A DNA stretch of 22,981 nt from a virus. Shown one piece after another: positions 1-5,021 of the stretch (within the stretch, counting starts at the first letter, position 1; every line of letters starts with the position of its first letter). The stretch lies in IMG/VR virus record IMGVR_UViG_3300025138_006795, positions 1 to 22,981 of that record; one strand, written 5' to 3'. A program made the position numbers and the translations under genes. The notes beneath the pieces are model-generated. The model was not told where the DNA came from, did not search any database, and was given only the letters and a program-made list of their open reading frames with translations.

Positions 1-1
1 A

Positions 2-220
2 AGTCATTCAAAGAAATCACATATTGTGGTTGCGAAACAGGGCGACAAGATTAAAACTATTAGATTTGGTGAACAGGGTGCGTCTACTGCTGGAGATCCT
101 AAGGCTGGCGAATCTGATAAAATGAAAGCAAAGCGTAAATCTTTTAAAGCGCGCCATGGAAAAAATATTGCTAAGGGTAAAATGAGCGCGGCTTACTGGG
201 CCGACAAGGAAAAATGGTAG
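2..220 (+). CDS. 3' end of a basic phage protein (partial, DUF6321-like)
   Basis: The reading frame is open from the first bases of the window to a TAG stop, so the gene probably starts upstream. An internal GTG at base 26 is possible as a start but has no convincing ribosome binding site. The visible 72 residues are hydrophilic and rich in Lys, Arg and Gly. They end in a block reading roughly KxKRKSFKARHGKNIAKGKMS followed by AAYWADKEKW. From memory this resembles a short conserved domain (DUF6321) found at the C-terminus of several cyano- and pelagiphage proteins. No enzymatic motif is visible and the role is unknown. It lies one base upstream of the next gene and is probably cotranscribed with it. 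Confidence 0.6.
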   Translation, partial: SHSKKSHIVVAKQGDKIKTIRFGEQGASTAGDPKAGESDKMKAKRKSFKARHGKNIAKGKMSAAYWADKEKW

Positions 221-221
221 A

Positions 222-485
222 ATGAAAAGTTTTATAGAATACATAGGTGAAAGAGACTACAAGAAAGAGCGTGAAAACTATCTTGGTACTCCTAAGCAGA
301 TGGCTAGAAATGCTGCTAGAAAAAGAGCTAGACGCGCGGCAGTCAGAGCGGGTATGGCAGAAGATGGTGATGGTCGTGATATTCACCATAAAGATAATAA
401 TCCTCTCAACAATGACTTGAAAAATTTATCGTCAGTCACAGTAAAATACAACCGTAGAGAACCAAGATTGAGAAATAGGAAATGA
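222..485 (+). CDS. HNH-like small protein with capsid-targeting-like N-terminus
   Basis: This 87-residue protein is very basic in its middle (a run of Arg/Ala/Lys near residues 30-45). It ends with a DIHHKDNNPLNNDLKNL motif, the His-His...Asn core seen in HNH nucleases and in many small HNH-like phage proteins. The N-terminus, MKSFIEYIGE, matches the pattern of the T4 capsid-targeting peptide of internal head proteins, and I-G-E would suit a gp21-type protease cut. The stop overlaps the next start as ATGA, so translation is probably coupled. It could be a DNA-binding or nuclease protein carried in the head. Only one half of an HNH finger is obvious, so nuclease activity is uncertain. Confidence 0.7.
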   Translation: MKSFIEYIGERDYKKERENYLGTPKQMARNAARKRARRAAVRAGMAEDGDGRDIHHKDNNPLNNDLKNLSSVTVKYNRREPRLRNRK

Positions 486-1450
486 AAACATTTCATCAAT
501 ATATTCAATTAGACGAACTCTTTGGACGGGGAAGTTTGTCTCATCACCTTTTTAATATGCCCCTCTTCGGTGGCAAAGATGGCGAAATAATGTCATTTAA
601 AATACCGATGGGTAATGCAAACATAAAAAGAGTGATGCCAACTGAAATTAGAGGGTCTGTCTTTCATGTTACTGGCGAAAGTAATCATTATAAAGTAATA
701 GCAGGACAAAACAAAAAGTCTGGACTGTCTGGATTTAGAAAAATGAAATCGGACAATTTCTTCGCTATAGAGAGGGGTGTTGCGTCCGGTGGCGGATTTA
801 TCTATGAATTAGATGCTAATCTTTTAGGTTCGTTTGAAACAGATGTAAGGTCCGCTGTAGATAAGACGGGTAGAAGATGGGTAACATTGCAATCATTATT
901 AGACACCGGATTTCATAACACTTCTGATTTCCCTCATATCAACGATTTACACCGACCACTTGAGAAAAACGACTTGGGTAGTTTGCCTAAAGATATAGAA
1001 AAATATGTGAGAAATGTAGTGGGCAATTTAGATGGACATACCAAAAGAGGACTTCGTGCTGATTGGGTAGATGTTTCACGACACTTAGAAGATAAGCATG
1101 GTTCTTCAGACGCAGGTGCAAAAAAAGAGATGGGTAATATTATCAAGGGTTATATTGATACAGTCAATAAATCTTATTCTAAAAATGCAAAACAAATTGC
1201 AGCCGCATTGAGAAAACAATATGTCGATCAGTTAGACAATGCTCATTGGGACGAAATTATTGTCAATCAATATAAAGTAAAAAAGCTGCATGTGTTACTC
1301 TCCGCAGCGGCATTTGCAAATGGATTGTGGTCTGATGTTACGGATGCGATGGAAGATGCCAAAAGTAAGGGCATAGAGGTTGTTGAGTGGTCTAGTTCAA
1401 TGCGTTTGCAAAAACATATAAATTCTACAACTACGCGCTCTAAAAAATAA
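482..1450 (+). CDS. Putative internal head protein, paralogue A (ART-like fold suspected)
   Basis: This 322-residue protein is clearly paralogous to the protein at 1977-2918. Shared blocks include LSxxLF near residue 20, an H in VFHVT (WHIA in the paralogue) near residue 63, NKKxG[LI]SxF, RGVAxxG, IYELxAxLLGSFxxD, GRRW, and a C-terminal WDEI(V)IVNxYK. The start MKTFHQYIQLDE looks like a T4 capsid-targeting peptide, with L-D-E as a possible protease site. The order of an early His strand, a Ser-Phe segment and a late E-I-I-V strand recalls ADP-ribosyltransferases. T4 Alt is an ADP-ribosyltransferase packaged in the head. That assignment is inference; no database match could be run. It overlaps both neighbours by a few bases. 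Confidence 0.75.
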   Translation: MKTFHQYIQLDELFGRGSLSHHLFNMPLFGGKDGEIMSFKIPMGNANIKRVMPTEIRGSVFHVTGESNHYKVIAGQNKKSGLSGFRKMKSDNFFAIERGVASGGGFIYELDANLLGSFETDVRSAVDKTGRRWVTLQSLLDTGFHNTSDFPHINDLHRPLEKNDLGSLPKDIEKYVRNVVGNLDGHTKRGLRADWVDVSRHLEDKHGSSDAGAKKEMGNIIKGYIDTVNKSYSKNAKQIAAALRKQYVDQLDNAHWDEIIVNQYKVKKLHVLLSAAAFANGLWSDVTDAMEDAKSKGIEVVEWSSSMRLQKHINSTTTRSKK

Positions 1451-1521
1451 TGAAAACTATGTCGCGTTTTTTAAGTACCGAAGATTACCATTATCTTGAC
1501 GAAATGTGGAGAAAGAAATGA
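1450..1521 (+). CDS. 23-residue mini-ORF with capsid-targeting-like sequence
   Basis: This short frame starts on the last base of the preceding stop codon (TAATG) and ends in an ATGA overlap with the next gene, so it bridges the two exactly. It begins MKTMSRFLSTED and contains a second possible cut site, Y-L-D-E. The opening resembles the N-terminal tags of its neighbours. It may be a leader that couples translation, a free tag peptide, or the remnant of a lost gene. It is too short for its coding nature to be proved here. Confidence 0.4.
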   Translation: MKTMSRFLSTEDYHYLDEMWRKK

Positions 1522-1976
1522 TAAGTTTTAAATCGCATTTAGGCGAAGCCTTCAACACTAAAATTCAGTGGAAGCAAACTAGCACAAGACCTGAAACTGA
1601 AAAATATCTCGGTCGAATAGGTAAACAATTTGTAGAAATGATTTACAATTGGTCACAAGCTAAAAATATTCCTGAAAAATCTGACGTTAATATTGTATTC
1701 AGTGTTGGCGGTGATATGTCTGTTACTGGTAAAGGTGACCAAATGCAAATATTTGGCGCAGTAATAAACCATATAAAAGAATTTATAGAGAAAAATCCAC
1801 AAATAAGAGTCGCAAGTTTTACAGCATCTAAATCTGCCGAAGATGGCGAAACTGGAAGTAGAAACAAATTATACAGTAAATTAGTAAAACGATTTGCTAC
1901 TAAAATGGGCTTTAAAATTGAAGAATTAGATTTAGATGAATTATCGCTTTATATATTGACAAGGAAAGCAAAATAA
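1518..1976 (+). CDS. Conserved phage protein with capsid-targeting-like N-terminus
   Basis: The protein has 152 residues from ATG 1518, chosen because GGAG lies a short distance upstream and because the start then forms an ATGA overlap with the mini-ORF. A GTG at 1506 would add four residues. It starts MISFKSHLGE followed by A, which fits a T4-type capsid-targeting peptide and the L-x-E/A cut of the gp21 protease. The body contains FSVGGDMSVTGKGDQMQIF, then a helix, then SRNKLYSKLVKRFATKMG. From memory, similar small proteins occur in cyano- and pelagiphages, some described as acetyltransferase-like. No catalytic residues can be assigned. It sits between the two paralogous genes. Confidence 0.75.
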   Translation: MISFKSHLGEAFNTKIQWKQTSTRPETEKYLGRIGKQFVEMIYNWSQAKNIPEKSDVNIVFSVGGDMSVTGKGDQMQIFGAVINHIKEFIEKNPQIRVASFTASKSAEDGETGSRNKLYSKLVKRFATKMGFKIEELDLDELSLYILTRKAK

Positions 1977-2918
1977 ATGCAAAATTTTAAATCTTATCTA
2001 TCAGAATTGCATGGCAAAAGTAGTTTATCACAAAAGCTTTTTGATGTCAAAAAAAGTGATAACGAAGGCATTGCAAATTTTTGGATGCCTATGTCCTCAG
2101 CACAAATGAAACAGATTACTCCTACTCCTCCAAGAATAACTTGCTGGCATATTGCAGCTCAACAGTTTCATAAAACGATGTTTAAAGGCGAGAACAAAAA
2201 GCGTGGCATTTCCGCATTTTTGAATATGTCTGCTACGAGTCTTGCTAGAGGTGTCGCCACTAGTGGTGCTCAAGTTATCTATGAATTGGAAGCTGATTTG
2301 TTAGGATCATTCTCTGGTGATATTGGATCAGAACCCGACAATTCGGGCAGACGTTGGTATGAAATGTATGAGTTGGCTCGCTCTGATACATACACAGATA
2401 AATTTGAAAATACCAAGGTCAATCTAAAGGATCTGGGAACCATGCCTGCTGATATGGAAAAATATGTGATAAGTGCTATTGAAAGAGTTTGGGGTAAAAA
2501 ACCTAATAATAAAGGCGAAAGTCTGACTATGTATTGGCAACTTCTGCCTGCCGAATTAAAGCATAAAAACAGAAGCGGAGAACTTGCTGATATTATCAAA
2601 GGTTATATTGAAGCCGCGACAAAAACATATAAGAAAAATGCTAAAGCACTTGCCAAAAAGATACAAAGTCATTATAATGCAGATCAGATGCCAGCTGGAC
2701 AATGGGACGAGGTAATTGTCAATAATTATAAAATAAGACAAGTACATATGACCCATGAAATGAGAAATGATATGCGTTCTGGTGTTCGATTTGAATGGGA
2801 CAAAGCCGAGGATTGGATTGAAACGAAACTCGGCAAAGAGATTGAAATGCACGACAAGAATCAAGATTTGGCAATAGAGATTTCTAGAATAAACGCTAAT
2901 ATGCGAATAAAATTTTAA
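1977..2918 (+). CDS. Putative internal head protein, paralogue B (ART-like fold suspected)
   Basis: This 313-residue protein is the paralogue of the product of 482-1450. The start MQNFKSYLSE carries the tag pattern F-x-x-[YF]-L-x-E. Shared landmarks are LSQKLF, TCWHIAAQ near residue 58, ENKKRGISAF, LARGVATSG, VIYELEADLLGSF, SGRRW, a DIIKGYI helix followed by a lysine-rich stretch, and WDEVIVNNYKI near residue 243. Outside these blocks the two differ widely, which suggests an old duplication. The gene follows the previous stop without a gap and is the last of the run before a strong promoter. A capsid-delivered effector is possible, but function is inferred from the tag and a weak ADP-ribosyltransferase-like pattern only. 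Confidence 0.75.
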   Translation: MQNFKSYLSELHGKSSLSQKLFDVKKSDNEGIANFWMPMSSAQMKQITPTPPRITCWHIAAQQFHKTMFKGENKKRGISAFLNMSATSLARGVATSGAQVIYELEADLLGSFSGDIGSEPDNSGRRWYEMYELARSDTYTDKFENTKVNLKDLGTMPADMEKYVISAIERVWGKKPNNKGESLTMYWQLLPAELKHKNRSGELADIIKGYIEAATKTYKKNAKALAKKIQSHYNADQMPAGQWDEVIVNNYKIRQVHMTHEMRNDMRSGVRFEWDKAEDWIETKLGKEIEMHDKNQDLAIEISRINANMRIKF

Positions 2919-2925
2919 ATAAATC

Positions 2926-2954
2926 TTGACATTGCTCTTGAAATAGACTATAAT
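2926..2954 (+). promoter_or_regulatory. Perfect sigma70-type promoter of hsp20
   Basis: TTGACA at 2926-2931 and TATAAT at 2949-2954 are separated by exactly 17 bases. Transcription would start near 2961, giving an hsp20 leader of about 100 nt. The promoter lies just after the stop of the head-protein run and probably opens a new transcription unit read by the host RNA polymerase. Confidence 0.85.
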
Positions 2955-2960
2955 AATACA

Positions 2961-3059
2961 TATATACTACAGAGACAACTTGTAGAGGTTGTCCAATGAC
3001 GGCGGGATGCAGAATAATCTGGTCCCAGAACATTCTTGCTTGGAAGAGGAGAACCCAAA
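2961..3059 (+). promoter_or_regulatory. hsp20 leader with ROSE-like RNA thermometer
   Basis: The leader contains three possible stems: GACAAC/GTTGTC (2974-2979 with 2988-2993), GGGA/TCCC (3004-3007 with 3023-3026), and a last hairpin that hides the ribosome binding site. In this last one TTC (3033-3035) pairs with GAA (3051-3053), and TTGCT (3036-3040) pairs with AGGA (3047-3050) with one bulged G, around a six-base loop. A UYGCU motif pairing with the AGGA of the Shine-Dalgarno with a bulged G is the hallmark of ROSE thermometers, which control small heat-shock genes in alpha- and gammaproteobacteria. Position, gene and motif all agree. Melting behaviour is untested. Confidence 0.7.
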
Positions 3060-3542
3060 ATGACAGGCATTCAAACACTATTTCCACGATCATCTTTTGT
3101 GGGATTCGATCATTTGTTTAACGAAATGGAACACACAGTTCGTCATGCATCTGACCACTATCCACCTCACAATATTATTAAGGCGAGTGAGCATGAATAT
3201 CTTATTGAACTTGCAGTTGCAGGCTTTTCAAAAGATGAATTATCAATAGAAGTTAAAGATAGAACTTTGATGATAACTGGAGAACACGTTAGCAAAGGAA
3301 GAGACTTTATTCATCGAGGTATTAGTACCAAGAAGTTTAAACGTACTTTTCGATTGTCTGAACACGTTCAAGTAAACGGAGCAGATATTCAGGATGGCAT
3401 ACTTGCAGTAGAATTGAAGTATGAAATACCAGAAGAAATGCGTCCTCGTAAAATTTCAATTGGAAAAAACGAGGAAAACTCAAATGCAACATATACTAAC
3501 AAGTCACAACTTCTTAACGAGAGGTCTAACAGGACTGTTTGA
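3060..3542 (+). CDS. hsp20: Small heat-shock protein Hsp20 (IbpA-type)
   Basis: This is an ATP-independent holdase chaperone with an alpha-crystallin domain. It has 160 residues from ATG 3060, preceded by GGAG with eight bases of spacing; a TTG at 3036 lies inside the leader hairpin and is unlikely to be used. The N-terminus (FDHLFNEME) is IbpA-like. The crystallin core runs from about residue 35 to 130 with YLIELAVAGFSKDEL, KDRTLMITGEH, RGISTKKFKRTFRL and DGILAVELKYEIPEE. The C-terminal RPRKISIG supplies the usual I-x-I tail motif. Hsp20 is common in T4-like cyanophages, where it is thought to help head or tail assembly or protect host proteins. It has its own promoter and a ROSE-like leader, and its 3' end overlaps the next small ORF. 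Confidence 0.95.
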   Translation: MTGIQTLFPRSSFVGFDHLFNEMEHTVRHASDHYPPHNIIKASEHEYLIELAVAGFSKDELSIEVKDRTLMITGEHVSKGRDFIHRGISTKKFKRTFRLSEHVQVNGADIQDGILAVELKYEIPEEMRPRKISIGKNEENSNATYTNKSQLLNERSNRTV

Positions 3543-3696
3543 TCTTTTATCATCTTTAGTAAAATCTATTCAATTTTCAAGACAGTGTTCTGCAAATGCA
3601 GATTTGGTTAAATATTTTAGAATAGAATATCCATATATGTCCGATCATGAAATACTGGTCGAATTGAATAGAAGAACTTTGGAGGAATTTAAATGA
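3484..3696 (+). CDS. Small hypothetical protein overlapping hsp20
   Basis: A 70-residue frame starts at ATG 3484 inside the end of hsp20, with GAGGA a few bases upstream. It runs 150 bases past the hsp20 stop and ends in an ATGA overlap with the next ORF. The frame continues upstream to 3421, but that part is only a shadow of hsp20. The product has an amphipathic or hydrophobic start (GLTGLFDLLSSLVKSIQF) and an acidic, structured-looking end (VKYFRIEYPYMSDHEILVEL). No family is recognised. The region beyond hsp20 has no other reading frame, which supports this one as real. Confidence 0.55.
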   Translation: MQHILTSHNFLTRGLTGLFDLLSSLVKSIQFSRQCSANADLVKYFRIEYPYMSDHEILVELNRRTLEEFK

Positions 3697-3857
3697 TTAA
3701 ATGGATCAAAAATTTCGTTCAAAGTAGTAAACCTAAAACGATGGTAGAAGAAAGAGATGAATATTTTGCAGAAGCAAAAGACTTATGTGATCTTGAAAGA
3801 AGAATGAAGGCGTGGGAAAAATCATCCATGAATGAAAACCTCCGTGGATGGATTTGA
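3693..3857 (+). CDS. DUF3563-like small protein
   Basis: This 54-residue protein starts in an ATGA overlap with the preceding stop and has GGAGG about six bases upstream. The central ERDEYFAEAKDLCDLERRM segment resembles DUF3563, a short proteobacterial family whose typical core is EAYLAxSxDLxDLExRMR. That family has no known function. A host origin is plausible. The assignment is from memory of the family pattern and no search was possible. Confidence 0.6.
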   Translation: MIKWIKNFVQSSKPKTMVEERDEYFAEAKDLCDLERRMKAWEKSSMNENLRGWI

Positions 3858-3871
3858 TTGTATACGATTTT

Positions 3872-3934
3872 ATGATGAAATGGAAAATATATCTACAAAT
3901 ACTAAAGTATTTTTGGTTTAGACTTCCAGTATAA
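3872..3934 (+). CDS. Possible 20-residue peptide before the terminator
   Basis: This short ATG frame begins MMKWKIYLQILKYFW and ends six bases before the terminator hairpin. The peptide is hydrophobic, aromatic and basic. There is no clear ribosome binding site, and a frame this short can arise by chance, so it is listed only as a possibility. Confidence 0.2.
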   Translation: MMKWKIYLQILKYFWFRLPV

Positions 3935-3940
3935 AAAAAG

Positions 3941-3960
3941 GAAGGGCATCATTGCCCTTC
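3941..3960 (+). terminator. Terminator-like hairpin, possibly bidirectional
   Basis: GAAGGGCA (3941-3948) and TGCCCTTC (3953-3960) form a perfect 8-bp stem with a TCAT loop. The stem is preceded by a run of A and followed by TTTC, and it can extend by a few A-T and G-T pairs. The run of T is short, so termination strength is uncertain. It closes the hsp20 unit. Confidence 0.75.
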
Positions 3961-3989
3961 TTTCACACACACAAATTATGGAGATTAAA

Positions 3990-4295
3990 ATGAGACAACA
4001 TATTTTTGACACTTGGAACAGTGTAATGGATTCAAATATAAGTCCACTAAAAAACATTCCTAACTTACAGGTACGCCATTTAATTATGCAAATTCTTGCA
4101 TGGATGTGGGTATCTGTATGCTCTATGTATTTAGGAAGCATAATGTTCTGGGGAATTAACGCAATCGCACACACCCTTTTACTTGCGGCGATTGTAATTA
4201 CTGTTGGTACGTTTGAAACCGCAAAGCGAAAGCCTAAAGTTTTTGACAGAATTGATGGATACAACGGACGCCAAAACAATGGCGAACATAATTAA
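3990..4295 (+). CDS. Small membrane protein, two predicted helices
   Basis: The protein has 101 residues from ATG 3990, preceded by GGAG at 3979-3982. An ATG at 3978 overlaps that binding site and is less likely. Two hydrophobic segments, at about residues 30-48 (LIMQILAWMWVSVCSMYLG) and 50-70 (IMFWGINAIAHTLLLAAIVI), are joined by a very short turn and followed by a basic, Gly/Asn-rich tail (TAKRKPKVFDR). This suggests an inner-membrane hairpin with both ends in the cytoplasm. Similar two-helix proteins with an ETAKR-like end occur, as I recall, in marine bacteria and their phages. The function is unknown. It is directly followed by the pseudoazurin-like gene, so a link to envelope or respiratory processes is possible. 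Confidence 0.7.
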   Translation: MRQHIFDTWNSVMDSNISPLKNIPNLQVRHLIMQILAWMWVSVCSMYLGSIMFWGINAIAHTLLLAAIVITVGTFETAKRKPKVFDRIDGYNGRQNNGEHN

Positions 4296-4306
4296 TGGAG
4301 AAATAT

Positions 4307-4735
4307 ATGGATAAAATTCTAATAGTACTTGCAATGATGTTGGCATTTACTACTTCTGCTTGGGCAGAAGATGTAGCAATCGATATGTTAAACAAGAGAG
4401 CCGATGGAGAAAAAATGGCTTACAGTGTAGATATTGCCAGAATTGATGTTGGTGATACTGTCACTTGGCTACCAGCAAAAAAAGGACATAACGTAGAATT
4501 TCGTGCAGGTCCTGATGGAGTAAAACTACCGAGAAAATCAAAAATGAATAAAGAATTTTCTATGACTTTTGATACTCCAGGCATTTATTATTACTGGTGT
4601 ACTCCACATAAAGCTATGGGCATGATTGGGCTTGTAGTTGTGGGAGATGATACCTCAAATAAAGATGCTATTGCTAAAACCAAAACATCGGGCAAATCTA
4701 AAAAGAAACTAAAAAAACTTCTGACTCAACTTTAA
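4307..4735 (+). CDS. Pseudoazurin-like blue copper protein, secreted
   Basis: This is a type I copper electron carrier. From ATG 4307 (GGAG six bases before) it has 142 residues and starts with a clean signal peptide ending S-A-W-A/ED near residue 20, so the mature protein should be periplasmic. A start at ATG 4295 would add four residues. All four copper ligands of pseudoazurin are visible: His61 in KKGHNVEF, then Cys98, His101 and Met106 in YYWCTPHKAMGMIGLVVVGD. The opening VAIDMLNKRADGEKMAYS and the C-terminal lysine-rich helix also match pseudoazurin. In proteobacteria it passes electrons from the bc1 complex to copper nitrite reductase and other periplasmic oxidoreductases. It probably keeps electron flow going during infection, as plastocyanin does in cyanophages. 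Confidence 0.88.
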   Translation: MDKILIVLAMMLAFTTSAWAEDVAIDMLNKRADGEKMAYSVDIARIDVGDTVTWLPAKKGHNVEFRAGPDGVKLPRKSKMNKEFSMTFDTPGIYYYWCTPHKAMGMIGLVVVGDDTSNKDAIAKTKTSGKSKKKLKKLLTQL

Positions 4736-4750
4736 AAAGGAATACACACA

Positions 4751-4972
4751 ATGGCACACAAAAATCCCTTTGAAATTCGCGCTGATATGTTAGCGATGGC
4801 AAAAGACTATATGGACCAACAATGGTCCATGAATATTCAACTTGCAAATGATATGCATGAGCAAGGTCAAAAGACAATGGATGAAGTTAAAGAAGCATAC
4901 CAAATTTATTCTACAGAAGATTTGATGGCAAAAGCTAAAGAAATGTACTCTTTTGTGTCAAAGAAAGATTGA
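4751..4972 (+). CDS. Conserved small T4-like marine phage protein
   Basis: This 73-residue acidic helical protein begins MAHKNPFEIRADMLAMAKDY and ends EDLMAKAKEMYSFVSKKD. I recognise this pattern, with NPFEIR at the start and a [M/L]Y[SA]FV[SQ]KK end, as a small protein widely shared by cyanophages and related T4-like marine phages. No function is known. An AAGGA binding site lies just upstream. Its TGA stop lies inside the -35 box of the promoter for gp43. The coding sequence contains a perfect 8-bp inverted repeat with a 4-base loop at 4811-4830. Confidence 0.8.
   Translation: MAHKNPFEIRADMLAMAKDYMDQQWSMNIQLANDMHEQGQKTMDEVKEAYQIYSTEDLMAKAKEMYSFVSKKD
4811..4830 (+). repeat. Intragenic hairpin (8-bp perfect stem)
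   Basis: ATGGACCA (4811-4818) and TGGTCCAT (4823-4830) flank the loop ACAA. It lies 60 bases into the 73-residue gene. It is one of several start-proximal hairpins in the window and its function is unknown. Confidence 0.6.
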
Positions 4973-4997
4973 CGAAATCTATATATAATGTTATACT
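4969..4997 (+). promoter_or_regulatory. Sigma70-type promoter of gp43
   Basis: TTGACG (4969-4974) and TATACT (4992-4997) have a 17-base spacer. The TGA stop of the preceding gene is inside the -35 box. Transcription would start near 5004, leaving a leader of about 18 nt before the TTG start of gp43. Confidence 0.65.
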
Positions 4998-4998
4998 T

Positions 4999-5015
4999 AC
5001 TCCAAACATAGGAGT
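4999..5015 (+). promoter_or_regulatory. Possible hairpin over the gp43 ribosome binding site
   Basis: ACTCC (4999-5003) can pair with GGAGT (5011-5015) around a 7-base loop, AAACATA. The 3' arm is the Shine-Dalgarno of gp43. T4 gp43 represses its own translation by binding a hairpin next to its ribosome binding site, so this could be an analogue. A transcript from the promoter at 4969-4997 would start near 5004 and lack the 5' arm, so it would only form on read-through RNA. Confidence 0.35.
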
Positions 5016-5021
5016 TTATAC

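Noticed and set aside
1496-1523. Possible promoter TTGACG with TGATAA inside the head-protein run
   Set aside because: The -10 match is poor, and the genes are translationally coupled with no need for a separate start.
2279-2864. Two overlapping minus-strand ORFs of about 100 residues
   Set aside because: They lie fully opposite the well-supported paralogue B gene, have no recognisable motif, and the window has no supported minus-strand gene.
3902-4279. Minus-strand ORF of 125 residues opposite the membrane protein gene
   Set aside because: It spans the terminator hairpin and has no ribosome binding site evidence. The plus-strand gene has a good GGAG and clear membrane segments.
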